Assembly: GCA_029990175.1 (NCBI GenBank)
Contig: JARKIP010000011.1
Span: 372,001 to 436,000, forward strand
DNA from: Petunia secreta
Lineage: Eukaryota > Streptophyta > Magnoliopsida > Solanales > Solanaceae
Direction of reading: 5' to 3'
DNA length: 64,000 nt
Both the position numbers and the translations under genes were made by a program. Numbering within the stretch: position 1 is the first letter of the stretch; each line of letters starts with the position of its first letter. The notes under the pieces are model-generated. The model was not told the DNA's origin, did not search any database, and saw nothing but the letters and a program-made list of their open reading frames with translations. Positions 48,420-61,953 of this stretch are shown one piece after another.

Positions 48420-48999
48420 CTAGTAAAAAAGTACTCCATATTCCATTATACTGGGTCTCCTCTCCAATCTTTTTCACACCTTCTCTCCAAATTTTTTTGC
48501 GAGCCCAAAATCAGCAAGCTTAGCATTACTACCCACTAACATATTATTTGCTAGTCTCACATTGCAATGAACATATCCTTTGTTGTGAACATGGATAAGA
48601 ACCAAGAGAATCGACTTAGTATGTCATTTCACTTCAAACTCAGGCAACGACCTAATATGATCGGCGAGATTGCCACCATAGGCGTATTCGAGTAATACAT
48701 TATAGAACATCTCGCCCTCTTCGTTGAAAATTTCAGTCCTGAAACATCGAATAACATAGAGAAAATATTGAAGTTAACGCAACACATAATCTCCCTCTAC
48801 AACTTCCAAAACTGTGAGTAGGTCGTGGATTTGAAAGCAACGGTAGAAAGACTATTGTTGTGGTGGAGTTGATGAAAGTCGCTAAACTTACAAAATCAAA
48901 AGCTCCCTCCCAAAGGTATCTCACTCTGCTCCACAAAATTTGTTGTAAAACACTTCCATTCTCTTTTCGTCTCTTACCCATCATTGTTTTTGCCTCCAT
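48420..48999 (-). pseudogene. MAPKKK17/18-like protein kinase remnant
   Basis: Minus-strand text in several frames follows a plant Ser/Thr kinase: VRYLWEGAFDFVSLA (glycine loop with two Gly lost to Trp and Asp), then after frameshifts EEGEMFYNVLLEYAYGGNLA, YVHCNVRLANNMLV (catalytic loop; expected HCD.K..N, so Asp and Lys are lost) and AKLADFGLA. The HxKG.VHC form and GGNLA.HI resemble MAPKKK17/18-type kinases. Stops and frameshifts separate the blocks. It cannot be an active kinase. No introns are seen, which fits either the intronless subfamily or a retrocopy. Confidence 0.7.
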
Positions 49000-51338
49000 A
49001 ACTCCCTACTAGTTGTGGTAAGATCAATGAATGAAGGCACTATGATAGGACACTTCTAAATGTCATTCTCTTAAACTTCAGCCTATAATGATTCCACACA
49101 TATTAACAGTTTAATTAATGAAGACATGCAAATCAACTTTACTCTACAATGCTAGCTGTTATAAGAAACAAAGGGAATAATATGAGCCGTCTTATTTGTC
49201 CAACTTTATTTAACAGAATAACATCATCTTATTTATCTCACAAAAAAGATAATACAATTGATTTGAGGAAGTTGTGCTTCAAATCCTCATGGCCTAAACT
49301 GAAAGATAGTGCATTCTTTCTTTAATACAAGTTGAAATGAGGTAAATGCATTTGATAAGTAGATATCTGAGAGTAGCCATATCATGCACCATGCTATATC
49401 TAACCTATACGAAAATTGAGCTATACAAAAAATTATGGTGGATCATATATGAAGTCTTCCTTTTTCCTGATAGAGACTCTCATAGCTGGTATACTCTATA
49501 TATCTATAATCATTAATCCCTTAACTTGATTAGGTAAACTCTCCGCATAGTTGTGATATATTATGGGGTTTGGAGCAGAATAACTCATGGTTGCCAACTT
49601 GTAAACAACTTGATTAACTTACATGAAGCCTATCAAACTCATTTAATATAATTCCAGGAATATAATGCATGCTAACAAAGCATTCTAAAGAGAGATGACT
49701 TCGAAAATGGTTAACGCTGCCTGTTTTCATTAGAGATTAGGTGGCTAGGTGCTCCAGTTAAAAAGAGAGCTTCAACATGTTAAAAGATTTTTATGTACCA
49801 ACACTTCGAACCAGAGAAGATAGATATGCCTCCATGTGATGTCACAATAAATAAAACTTCTTTTATTATTAATTTAAATGATGGTTGAATAATCCATATA
49901 TTCCTGCATAGAACACAAAAAAATTAAATATCTCGGTCTCTAATAGTAAAAAAATAAAAAATGAACGACGCCAAAATTTGAACAGGCTAATGGATACCTC
50001 TCATTAGCTCCTATTGTTACTGCCAAAACACCATACTAAAGTGGAAAATTTGAATTTAACTTTTATAGCAATATAAGACTATGATTATAGTAGAATGGCG
50101 TTGACTCTCAAATATCTATGATTTATATTTGCAAACAACATCGTCAGTTCAAAACAACAAATGACTCTTGAAATTACCCGCTTTTCTTATTTTCAATTTT
50201 CAATTTTCAATTTTCATGTTGTTGCATGCACAATCTAGCTGCATTTATAAAATAAATAAATAAATAAAAGTCACCGTGATATGAAAACTAAATTTTTATC
50301 GAGTATAAGAAATACTAACATGAAGATGTCTGTCAGAAGGAGGTAAAATTATACAAGAATACTTCGGTAAAAAAAAACTAGAGGGATTATCTATTTATGT
50401 GGTAGCAAACATCATAATATCAAAAAGAGCAGGCAATAAAAACCTCCGTAAGAGAAACATGATCCTTAGGAGCATCTCAGTCTTTCTTGGGAGGTCCTGC
50501 AAGTAAAAACACATGCAGATATATAACAAAGAGTTTTAGTGAGAAAATAAAATGTAATCTCAGAATTTTCTACATTGATAGTAGATATAATTCTTGTCTT
50601 GAATCTCAATATAATTATCTTTTTTAACGTTACTCTCAAAATAAGTATTTATCACATAACTAAAGTTGTTCACTTAGTTTGGGTAAATGTAAACATCAGA
50701 ATGAAAGTCGTATAGATATTTATAGGCATTTTTTGCATACTTATTATCCACACGTTTAAAAAAATTTAAGACTATATGGGACTCCAAATCTCATATGAGA
50801 TTGTACCTCAAAATTTCTTATCGGTGATCGGAAATTCTAGGACTGCTTATACCCCTTGTTGGTTTGAGAAAGGAAGATTAGTAATCAAAGAGGTAATTTC
50901 AGTGACGGATTTTAACTTTAGAACATATCGTAGTAACTCTAGATGGGTAGGGTAACATTAGATGAGATGATAATAGTTTGGGAACAACTGCTTGTAGTTT
51001 CATCAATCTTTGTATTTATTTTATTTTCTGGATGAATATTTCAGCTGAGACATACTTTGTTTATATAGATACAATAGAGGCTCATTGCTATCTATCTCTT
51101 ATATTTCCCAAAACACTCTTTAACTTTCCTGTAACTCTTTAGAATATTCTAAGTAGACTAATTAACATTAAATTATCCAAGGCTAACTACCTTTATCACT
51201 ACCAAAATAATATGTTAATTTTAACACTCCTCATTGTCGTGTTGTTCTTAGACTCCCAAAAGCTCATAAAATTTCAGAAATATGTGTACACCTAATAAAT
51301 ATATTTAAGAGACTTATGAAAATACATAAGTAATTCTC
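49000..51338. other. intergenic, nothing recognised
   Basis: AT-rich; only local repeats such as TTTTCAATTTTCAATTTTCA at 50191-50214 and (AAAT)n at 50248-50266. No supported gene or element. Confidence 0.4.
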
Positions 51339-51346
51339 TGCATATC

Positions 51347-52159
51347 CAGTGTCGTCTCAATAAGATTGGGGACCCAAAGCGAAACTTCACGAGGAGGCTC
51401 CAACTTATTTTCTCTATCAAGAGCTTCTTTTTGGGATTTAATTATTTCTTCTAACTTTCTCCTTTTTCCACTTTTTGCACAACCAAATTTATATTTTATA
51501 GTTGATAGATTTATATCGAATAAATTCTTATAATAGCTAAAGCAAGAATATATACTTAAAAAGTAACAATATCAACAAGGACAAATTCTCAATGAAATAA
51601 GTAAAATATAAAGTTAGAATTTAGAACAATAAAACCTGACTCAAGAATTTGATAAGTCGATATAATAATATCAAAATAATATTGATGATGCTTCAATATA
51701 ATGATTTGTTGTTGCAATTGCTTGAAAATTTGAAGAAGACACCAAAAAAAAAATATTGATCTTTGTAACTTGTAAGAAGAAGTTGGGTAGAAAGTAGAGA
51801 GTTTAGATTTGTATTTAGAAGACTCAGAATATTCACTAAGAAAAGAATAAGAATTGTGAAAAAAAGTTAAATATAAGAAATAATTGCTAGAATATAAATT
51901 AGTCAACAAAAAAGATACCCACCTAAATAAGAATATTACAATTACCAAAAAAAAAAGTACTCTTCCACTCCCCCCATAAAATGCACTGGTCCCCACATTA
52001 AAGGGAACATATTATCTCCCTAAAATTTTTCTTCATTTGGATTGAATAAACACGTTTTTTTAAAACAAAATACTACTACATATTTTGAAAAAAGTGGGCC
52101 CCAACTTTTTGAGGGCCCCAAGCCATTGCCTTAGTAGCTTTGCATTAGAACCGGCCATG
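51347..52159. mobile_element. non-autonomous hAT element with 8-bp TSD
   Basis: TGCATATC occurs directly on both sides (51339-51346 and 52160-52167). The element starts CAGTGTCGTCTC and ends in AGAACCGGCCATG, i.e. imperfect terminal repeats of the CAGGGCCGG type. The right end GGGCCCCAAGCCATTGCC is familiar from Solanaceae hAT elements. The 813 bp are AT-rich and contain no transposase domain; the minus frame 51589-51996 is low-complexity. Confidence 0.75.
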
Positions 52160-52185
52160 TGCATATCTTTAATATGTGTACACAT

Positions 52186-53879
52186 TGTCACACCCCTTTT
52201 ATCAACCGTTTGATTCTCGGCTAATAGCGCTCATGGAATTAATTTTATTTCTACGCTATTTATTAAGGATTTCCATTTAAGAATATGCGGTATTCAAAAG
52301 GTACCAAATTATTATTTTTTCGGACTCGCCACTTGACAAGTTCAAAGGGAGTGCCAAGTCACCAAAAGGTACCTCGGAACACCTTTTGACTCGTCAAAGG
52401 TTTGCGTTTTGAGATTCAGGTAAGGACCTCGATTGACTCTCGAGAAGGTGTTAGCCGTCAGGCACCTTCGAATTCTGTGCCAAGCACAGTTGCTTTATTT
52501 ATCGCATTTTGAATTTTTTAAAATATTTTGTTATATTTTTACCTTATTATGTTACTCTTTGATTTTTATTTAAAGTTATATTCTTAGTAGAGATATTAAT
52601 ACCTTACATACTTTAACTGAAGACGCATGGTCAATCAAATTATTTAAATGAAATGTAAAAGCTTATTATTTTTTGTCTTTTGAAGAATGATTCTTTTGTT
52701 TGAACATTTGTTCCCAAATTTAGAATCTATTCTTAAAACTGGATTATTCTTGCAGCTGGCGTATTTGAGCCCACTGCCGTTGTTTTTGTTTTATTTTTTT
52801 GCAAGACATATCTTATTTACCTTTTAACATTTGAAGCATAGATTTAGATTAAAGGGGTCAATCTCCAAACTGTTGGACTACCTTTGCAAATTTATTTTCT
52901 TCGCAATCCATACTGTCCGCTTTTTAAGATTTGCACAAATGATCTTGTTGTTGTTTTCTATTTCAGATATGTCCTCATTTCAGCATATTCAAAAGTTACG
53001 TTCTAGACATTGTTCTTCTTTTGCATTAAACAGACTGTTTTATTATAAGCCTTTCAAATATATCCTAAGTAACATGATTTTTAATTTATTTGTAGATTTG
53101 GTCTTAACTTTAGAATACCATAATTTGGGGGCCAATATTTTTGTGTTATATGTTCAGCTTTACGAAAAGATCTGGATTTGACATGAAAATATTTTAGGTC
53201 TCAAATCTCAGAACTTCAGCATTCCACCTTAGTTTGTATGTTTTTAGACGCCCTTTTTACATACACATGGTTTATGACAAACATACACATAAACTACTAA
53301 AATGCTAAACAGTAGTTTAACAAATTTGTACTTGTAACATATCAAAACAGGCTATAAGTTGAGACATACATGAGCAAGAATAATCTAGACTAAACATGCT
53401 GATTTCATTAGAAAATTTAAGTACAAAGGGCTTTAGTGTTTACCATGTCTGCAATAAATTCAAACAAATGAACATCCCAAAGCTCAAGCCCAAATTAGAA
53501 CTAAGCAGCAAACCCAACAGCTACAAACAATGATCCAGCAACCAACTCTTTTAAAAATACTCCTCAACTTGACCTTTAACCTTAACCTTTCACTTAAATA
53601 TTGCTCTGATTTTTAGTATTCCTCATATTTTCAACTCTTAGATCTTTCCTCTTTTTTTTTTTTTCTTACTATTTTTCTTTTACTCTATAGTATTTCTCAT
53701 TCAAAACTACCAAGTGTGGCAGTTGTGTAAAATTGATCTTATAAATGAGGAGTTAATGAAGCCCTTTTATATAGATGAAAATGAGGGTACAAAGAGCAGC
53801 TGGGACAGCCCAAGAGGCTATGATACAAGGTCCAATGTATATTTATTTTCGAGAATATCTCATCATTTCTTAAAGTCAT
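52186..53879 (-). repeat. LTR of the element 1 family, interrupted by element 3
   Basis: Starts TGTCACACCCC and follows LTR 1 in order: GTGCCAAGTCACCAAAAGGT, GATTGACTCTCGAGAAGG, GCCAAGCACAGTTGCTTTAT, then the promoter-proximal text. No primer site lies to its left, so it is a solo LTR or the 3' LTR of a minus-strand element. It stops at 53879 where element 3 begins, about 105 bp upstream of its TATA box. Flank on the left is CACAT. Confidence 0.75.
53765..53774 (-). promoter_or_regulatory. TATA-like box of the interrupted LTR
   Basis: TATATAAAA in sense, at the place equivalent to 4131-4139 in LTR 1. Element 3 has separated it from whatever lay further upstream. Confidence 0.4.
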
Positions 53880-56800
53880 TGTTGACACCCAATTTTGTTC
53901 CTCCATTTTTTGCAATTTGGCTACATTTAATCAAAATCGATAATAGTAATTTTCCAAACCAAATTGCATTAGACAACATGCATTTACATGTGTAAAATTA
54001 TTATTAAACTCATATTTACATAATATTCATTTAATTGTGATTATATTACGTAATTACATTCATTTAGGCAATTTTTCAAACTATGTATGCTATTTCATGC
54101 AATTTAATGCATTATGACATTATTTAATAATTATTTGTGACTTATTTATATCTAATTAGTATTATTTCTGGTCATCTATATTTATTTATAATTAAATATA
54201 TTTATTCATAATTATTTACAAAATTTCCTATTTTTATACTAATTATTTGTATTTATAAGTATTTTGATTGAATATTAGCCATTTTGCTATTTTACAATTC
54301 CATTTCCACTATATTCAGTCCACGTCATCACCTTTTGTCCACGTGTACGCTACCTAAGCTTCACATAAGCCTACACCTCACTGAATACACTTATAGCACA
54401 AAGTACACACACATTAAGCACGCGTACAACTCACTTCTGCACGCAGTACAACCCCTCAAAGACCCCATTCTCCATGTACTCACATATATATACTCATCCA
54501 CACGCCTACGTGGACAGATCTGCACCGTTCGTTCGTTTAATCCAACGGATCAGAACAAATCTTGTATTTTAATATATCCAAACACACACCCCACTCTTAA
54601 AACCCTAAAACATATTTACCTTTTCCCCTTCCCTCTCCAGCCGCCACTCTCTCTCCCCCATTTCCCCAAAATCAACTCGATACACCCCAAAATTTCCACC
54701 AGTCTCTCCGCGTCTCCTCCGCCATCAAATCCGCCATCTCCGCTCGTCCCCTCTCTCTCTCTTCCTTGTCGTTTTCTCACGGGAAAAATGGAACAAAATC
54801 TTTCTTTCCGTAGAAACCGAAAAGGAAGAGGAAGATATTGACGAATCTCGTTGAATCTGGGCATGACACACTGATTTACCATACACAAGGCAAGAAAATT
54901 GAGAATTCAGACTGGAATTCCGCAAATCAAGCAGAAAACGGACAGAAACGAGCGGGTCGGATTCGACCCGATGCCAAAACCTGGTAACATCTCTCCTTTT
55001 TCATTATTTTCTGATTAAAATCATGGAAATTCAGGCCTATTGCTATTTTTTTTAACAACGGAAAATACACGTGCTATGAATTAACTACATTCATATGAAA
55101 TCATGTTAAAGGCTGTGATGATCGAATCTGTCGCGCAATTGATATTCGTCTTAGTAAACTGCCTTGTATTGTTTGTGTAATTAAACTTATGACTTTGTGA
55201 AACCATGCCTCTTATTGGTTATCGAAATTGAGGCAAAACGCCTGCCTGTTTAATTGATTCGCTGTTAAAAGTTTAGTTCAGTTTAAGATGGTCATGTTGT
55301 ATACATGTTTGTATGTTCACAATAGATCTTCCTTTTCTCATTTTTTTGGCTGGCTGATTTGCATATATACTTCCTTGTCTCACTCCCTTGATTTTTTTGA
55401 ATCAGATCTTTCTCTGATTTCAAATGAAGATTGTGAAGATCCTTTCCCTTCTTAAAATTGATTGACAGCATGTTTGAGGCTGATTGATAGTCCTTTTGAA
55501 AATATATGGTTAAACTTCCTTATTTAGATTTATAGCTGTTAGGATGCATATCAGATTGAAAATATTAATTCTTCTGCCTTATTTAGAGGATTTTCAAAAA
55601 TGTGGACAAAAACCAATCCCTTCTTTACATTATAAAAGGACTGGTTATTGAGGAATAAGGGGCAGGGATGGAACACCTTTGAAAACTCTTTTACAAGCTG
55701 GAATGCACAACAGTATACACTACTCTCTTCTTCTCATTTTTCTACACTTTACACACACTAATAAACACAGGGTCTGGACACTTGTTCTTGGCATAGTTCT
55801 TGTTTAGATTCAAAAGCACAACTTTGGCTGTCTCTTGCTGTTGAAATCTGTTACTTCCCCTCTTATCATTCTCACTGTTTGTTTGCAGTAGCTAAGGTTA
55901 GACATTTGAACTACTCATTTTGCTCACTACATGCAAATATCTGCTTCATGATGTATGGGTATGGTCTGTCATCAATCTTGATTAACTTCTGTCTGTGTGT
56001 GAATGAATGTTATGCTATAGTCTAGGCTTTGCCCTACACACTGACCTTCTTTGGCAGGTTTATTAGAACCAAATCTGGCCAAAGTTTGGATAGTCCAAAG
56101 GACTATACCATGTCTAGTTTTGTTTGCAGGTTAATAAGTGACAATATACGACATTGTTGGATGAGAATATGAGAGTTAAACTCTCAAATCCACGAATGAA
56201 TGAACTCAAACAGTTCACTAGTATATACAGGACAACTTCCTTTGCTTCTTTTCCCCTAGACCCTATAGATGATGATATATTAATTTAGGTGGTCCTGCCT
56301 GTATGTTTGTGCACTTCTAAGGTGCAAGTTAGTATTTAGGACAGGTGTGACAATCCATGGTGTTGCTATGTACAACAAATTGGCCATAGCAGGGGCCATT
56401 TCTATCCCTATCCTTTATTTTGGCACGTTGAGGTTGAAAACATAAAACAGGATCTGAATGTTGAAACTGAAAGCATAACAGGTTTTAAATGAGATTATAA
56501 TATGGGTTGCTTTGCTGAAATTAGGTAAAACAAGCTAAAATCGCATAAAGGCTGAAAATTGGTTTATTTATGCAAAACAATTTTCTGGAAATTTTAGCAG
56601 TGTTAAAGCTGAAATCTGAGTCTCAAATAGACTATATATGTAAAAGCCGAAATCTGAAAGCTTGTTATAAAATAAATTGTTTATGCAAAAATGTGAATTC
56701 TGAGATTGTTAACAGGTTCCTAGAAATGTAAATTTATGGTTGTGTGTTTAAAATACTAATTGGTTTTAATATTTGGTCCTAACGAGATTGTTTCTAGAAC

Positions 56801-57857
56801 TGCATGTTTAAAATTATATTATTTACCCAAAACTGATTTCTGAATATCGCAACAGTATTTTTACAGGTTTAAAATTGAGAACTGAAAGTCAACCTAGACT
56901 ATTTGTGCAATTTTAGTATGCTGGAAATTAGTTTATCTTGAAAGGGCTAAAAATTGCAAGAGAGTTTGAAGACTGGACTATTTCTGCAAATTTTATATTC
57001 AGAAACTGAACAGCCTAGTTGATGAGCTTTAGTACTTTTGTCACAGTTGTTTGTTTAATTAATCTGGAGGTCAACTTTTCTTAAGTTCAAATTGTGATAA
57101 TGTGTTTTCAATTAATTTGTGTGAAAAAGCATGAACATCATTATTTGCAACGCCTAGTAGAATCTAAATTTGGGGCACCAATTAAATATGGTGGTCTAGA
57201 TATTTTACATTTTTAGTTGTCTCAAACCTCCGAGACTTTAAGTTGGGGCGCTAGTGAAAACCTCTTATGACGTTTAAAATATTAGTAGTCCGCTTTAGTT
57301 AAATACTTAAAGCCCCTCGGATATGATGGAAATCACCCGAGCTATATATTTGATAGTGGATTCTGAAACTATCGTCCCTTACGAAAGTCTTGTTCTGATC
57401 CGAATAGGATAATAAAGCTTAGGGTCTTTCATATTATTGGTTAATTTTATAATCTATGGCTGCTTATGTAATATAACTGTCATTCTATCCTATTTCTGCA
57501 AAACCATATAAACTGCCTATTTTCATATTTTTAACTTGTTTGCATACATGTCCTCTTTGCTTATTTAATTTCTTATCCTCTTAATTCCCTTACGTGTTTA
57601 AACCCAATATAGAAATCGGCCGGGAACCATATTTGTGGAACTAAGGAGGTGCCTAACCCCTTCCTTCTAGGTTAATTTGAACACTTACCCGAATCTCTGA
57701 CTAGTAGATCAATCCGAAGTTTATTATTTAAATTGAATTAGAAATTAATAGGTGACCTAATACGCCTAGATAAATTTATTAGGTGACGACTCCAAAATTC
57801 TAACTCCAACGAGTTACCCCAAGTCGAAAACTCATGCCTTTAAAGTGGGGTGCGACA
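53880..57857 (+). repeat. 5' LTR of element 3
   Basis: 3,978 bp from TGTTGACACCC to GGGGTGCGACA. The first 13 bases, TGTTGACACCCAA, equal the start of LTR 2, but the body is different. Position 54600-54800 is a pyrimidine-rich gene-like leader (CCCTCTCCAGCCGCC, CTCTCTCTCTTCC). The AT-rich remainder has no supported gene; the frame at 54284-54841 is chance within the leader. Confidence 0.88.
54485..54492 (+). promoter_or_regulatory. TATA box of LTR 3
   Basis: TATATATA about 600 bp into the LTR, followed by ACTCATCCACACGCC and then the CT-rich leader. Likely promoter for the element RNA. Confidence 0.55.
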
Positions 57858-57860
57858 GAA

Positions 57861-57878
57861 TGGCGACTCCGCTGGGGA
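57861..57878 (+). promoter_or_regulatory. primer-binding site of element 3
   Basis: TGGCGACTCCGCTGGGGA, identical to elements 1 and 2, three bases after the LTR. Confidence 0.9.
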
Positions 57879-59229
57879 ATAAATGTTCTAACCATTACGA
57901 TTTTTTATATTGGGTTTATTATTGCTTTTATTATTTTGTTCAATACTAACTTTTTCTCTTTGCAGATGGATAATCTTTTACATTTCGCATTTTTTTATTA
58001 TATGATATTTAGTATATTATTGAATTTATTTGTTGCATTTCGTTCATACTCCTCCACTCCTGGAAAATTGACACTCACACACACACAAACGATTACGTGG
58101 ATCTCACGGTCGTTTCATTCTCAAAAACTCCTTTAGGAGGAACGGTTAGAATCTAGTTGGTCCGTGGTACAACCAACAATTCTAAACGTTCCCACCCCTT
58201 GGTTGTCTGCCTGGGGAAACCATTTCCTTTTCTAGATTAGCCAACTCTTAATGAAGACTCCTTTTAGGGATCATTCATCATGTCATATCTATGACTATTT
58301 TTTGACTTCGGCTCATGTCTATAGTCTACTAATTCACCATATTTGAATGAACCGAATGGGTTTTCAACTCTAAGGGACATTTAAATGTGTTACGTGTTCA
58401 TCCATTTAACGTTGAACGTGTCTAATGTAGACCATTTGTTCTCAAAGTGTGGATCATCCAATTATTTATTTTTGTTGGAGGATGTCACAAGCCACGAAAA
58501 TTTGAAAGATCAAATAAAACAGACTTTAAATTGATTTTTCTACTTTTGTGTAACAAAGTCAATTATTTATTTCTATAAATGGAAATTGTTATAGAAATCA
58601 ATTATTTATTTTTATTTACGTATGAATTTTTTTTCTATATTCATACAAAACCAATTATTTTATAAATTTTTTTTGGGTTTTGCACGAAATTAATTTTTCT
58701 ATTTTTTTTTTTTTGAAAATCAAATCATCGACTTTAAATTAATTTCTTCCACTTTTAATATAGCAAGATCAATTATTATTCTTATTTACCTAAAAATATT
58801 ATTCCACATTTATACAATAAAATTATTTTTTCCGTTAACTTTGGGTTATGAGAACACATGGGATGACGCATGATACACGTTCAATTTTGAATATCATACT
58901 CAAACTTAGGAAGGCTTAACATCCTTGGCATGCTAATGTCCATTAGCCAACTTCCTCCAAATGGCGCCTATCATGCATCTTATATGTGTTGGTCTTGTTA
59001 GGCCTACCTCTGATACAAGAGAGGTCCCTTGCATTATAAGGAGTGATATATTTTGTATTGGGTGACTATTACCCTGACACTAGCTTATTATTTTCGTGTT
59101 TAAAGTTTTACTCCCACTCCTGAGGTTGACTTGTGCATTCTGGCCGAGCATCAGTACCGGACGAGAGCAAAAGGCCCAATTACAACTCCTCACCTGTCAC
59201 AAACTAGAAGAAAAGGAAGACGAAACATT
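57879..59229 (+). other. leader of element 3, no ORF1
   Basis: AT-rich, repeated CAATTATTTATTT and GTATGAATTTTTT-like words (58440-58830). There is no frame with plant-mobile-domain motifs, in contrast to elements 1 and 2. Confidence 0.6.
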
Positions 59230-61305
59230 ATGTCTGAGTTGAATAACGCTGCTCTTAGTGATGATAACAATGGAACACCACGCAAGCTTGCCCCAGTTGG
59301 GTATGATGAACATGTTGCTACTTTAGAGCAAAAAATTAAAGAACTTGAAGAGAAACTGACAATGGCCAGTTTACCCGTTGGTAACTCCGCCCATTCAAGG
59401 GAATCAGTCGATCCAAGTGGATCAGCCCGTCCTTATGGAAAGGACCCTATGCACCTAACTGATCCGCCTGTTGTTTACCAAACAACGCAACCAGCTCCTT
59501 ACCAAACAACACCACCTACTACCTACCAAAGCGCACCAACCGCCACATATCAAGCACCGCCTCCCTATCGAGCACCACCAGCTACTTATCAAGCACCACC
59601 TCCTGCATACCCTACTCACCCAAACACAAGCCTACCTCACACCAACACCGTATATCCACAGCCTTACAATCCCATGTTCACTGCTGAAACCAAACAACTC
59701 ACTTCACCCGTCAAAGACCATGACAACTATGAATAGGCGGAGGATGAAGCCAATGATGATGGGACAAAAGAGAAAGTTCGTAAGCTGGAGGCAGCCTTTA
59801 AGAAGTTTGAGTTAGGCAAGACCACTAAAGGTTTAGCTTATGAAGACTTGTGCATCTATCCTACTTTAAAACTGCCAGACGGATACAAGATACCAAAGTT
59901 CGACCTTTTCAATGGCACTGGAGACCCTATGGCACATCTGAGAGCATATTGTGACAAGTCGATTGGAGCAGGGGAAGACGAGAAAATACGAGTAAAGCTA
60001 TTCAGCCGAAGCTTGACCGGAGAGGCTTTGAGTTGGTTCTCTAAGCAGAAGCCTGACACATGGCTCGGTTGGGAAGACATGGCAGCAGATTTCGTAGAAC
60101 GATTTGGGTACAACACTGAAATGGTACCAGATCGTTTCTACTTGGAAAAGTTGAAAAAGAAACCCACTGAAACGTTTAGAGAATATGCTACTAGGTGGAG
60201 AGTAGAAGCTGCCAAGGTGCAACCCGCTATGGATGAAAGGGAAATAGTGAACATATTCATCCGCATTCAAGAGGACGTCTATTACGATAAGCTTCTGCAT
60301 ATGAAAAATCAGAAGTTTCCTGATGTAGTGTTGATGGGAGATGGCGTAGAAGAAGGACGGAAAAGTGGAAAGATTATTAGCCTAGCTGCACTACAAGCTA
60401 CTAATAAGGCTATCCAGTCAGGAAATGTGAGTCTCTCCAAAAAGAAGAAAGACGAAGTCTCTTTTGCTGCAACCATTCAAGACCCTGCTTTAACCCACTA
60501 TTACCAAATACCACCACCATACCGTCACATACCACCTGAATATCCCGTTTACAACACTCAACCCACTCGGCCTATATTCCACACCCCAGTACTAAGCCGT
60601 CCATCATACCAGCAAAATACTCAAATCAACTACCGAAATGCATCACCATACCCTCCTAGGCCTCGCCCTGATGCAAACCAAAGACCCAAAAGAAACTACA
60701 CTGCATTAGCTGAATCTCGCACCCAACTGTTCGAGAGATTGAGAGCTGCTGGGCTTATTGTCCCAATCCCTCAAAAGGTGCCAGACAATCCTTCACCACA
60801 CTTTGATTACAGCAAAAGGTGCGCATACCACTCAGGTGGACCGGGACATGAGACAGAGAGATGTTTTGCATTGAAAGATAAGATTCAAGACCTAATAGAT
60901 GAAAAGGTCATTCACTTGAAGACACCAAATGTGCACAATAATCCGCTGCCTAATCATGGAGATGGGAAGGTGAATATGATTGACTTCGGCGAAGAGTGCA
61001 ATCTGGAAGGCACGATTATAAAAGCAAAAACAGTGTTTGGTAAACACAAGTTTGGCACGGGGTACGTCTTGGTTTGCAAAGGAAAAAGTATTACAAAATA
61101 TACAAGAGGTTATCATTCACTAGAGCAGTTTGTTCCAACTCTGAAACAAGCATCCATCTTTTCAAGCTGCATGAAAACTCTCAAGGGAGAAGGACTTGAC
61201 GAAGGTGTTCACGGTATAGAAAATGAGCTGACCGGTCTAAAGGAGCTATTCATGGAAGAATATGATGCAGCTCTTGAAAAGCATACTGAAGCCGTGAACA
61301 TCTAG
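59230..61305 (+). pseudogene. gag: gag of element 3 with one in-frame TAG
   Basis: One frame from MSELNNAALS (59230) to VNI (stop 61303-61305), 692 codons including stops, interrupted only by TAG at 59734-59736. Before the TAG: a coiled coil (VATLEQKIKELEEKL) and a Pro/Tyr/Gln/Thr-rich stretch. After it: EKVRKLEAAFKKFEL, LPDGYKIPKFDLFNGTGDP, WFSKQKPDTWLGWEDM, LKKKPTETFREYATRWRVEA, which is the retrotransposon gag core, then CAYHSGGPGHETERC, a zinc-knuckle-like motif. The frame stops about 120 residues later, before any protease. The homologous layout in element 2 shows the same domains. It could be a simple nonsense mutation or a readthrough stop; I cannot decide. Confidence 0.85.
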
Positions 61306-61953
61306 AAAGCTGAAGCTAAACAACTGAATTTACAGCATATTCCGAGCATGCCGAGAACCTTAGTGGAGCTGGGGCATTAGTTATTTTCTTAAATAAAACA
61401 CGACTCCGAGTCGTTAGCTTTTGTTTTCTTTGTTGTTCAACTTTATTGCATCGTTGTTTCCTTTCGAAGACTGTTTCTCAAGTCCAATAATAAAATCATT
61501 TTCATTTCTATTTTAAGCATGCATCATTCACTTTCAGCAAAATTATTTTAATTCCATTAAATCTGCGACTGCGATGTGAGGAAGCAGTCCAAAACGACGA
61601 GTACAAACCAGGCTATGGTGATTTGACAAAAGAAATTTGAGGAACTTCATGAAAATCTTATAGCAGACAATTGAAGCAAGAGCATCAAGAAGATATTGAG
61701 AAGATGACTTAAAGCGACACAGTAGAAATACATATAAGGAGCAGAATTGGACAATCCCAAATGGGCCAAAAACATATTGGAGCAAGTGACGGACAAAACA
61801 AGAAATATAAAGGCAAAGGAATTTATCAAGGAGTTGAGCAAATTATAGTTGGCCTTGAAGTAGAAATCTCTAAATCGAGAAAAATGAACAAGATCCTTTG
61901 AGATACAATCAAGAGATACTACAAATAGAGCAACATTCATCTTTATTAGACTT
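61306..61953 (+). other. 3' UTR of element 3, first part
   Basis: A short in-frame continuation (KAEAKQLN...LGH) ends at 61380. The rest is non-coding and does not resemble protease or RT. Confidence 0.5.

Noticed and set aside
54284..54841. Plus-strand ORF of 185 codons in LTR 3
   Set aside because: It is the pyrimidine-rich U3/leader region, Ser/Pro/Leu-rich by composition and spanning the TATA box.
57834..58136. Plus-strand ORF of 100 codons across the primer site of element 3
   Set aside because: It starts inside the LTR and crosses the primer-binding site; no family resemblance.
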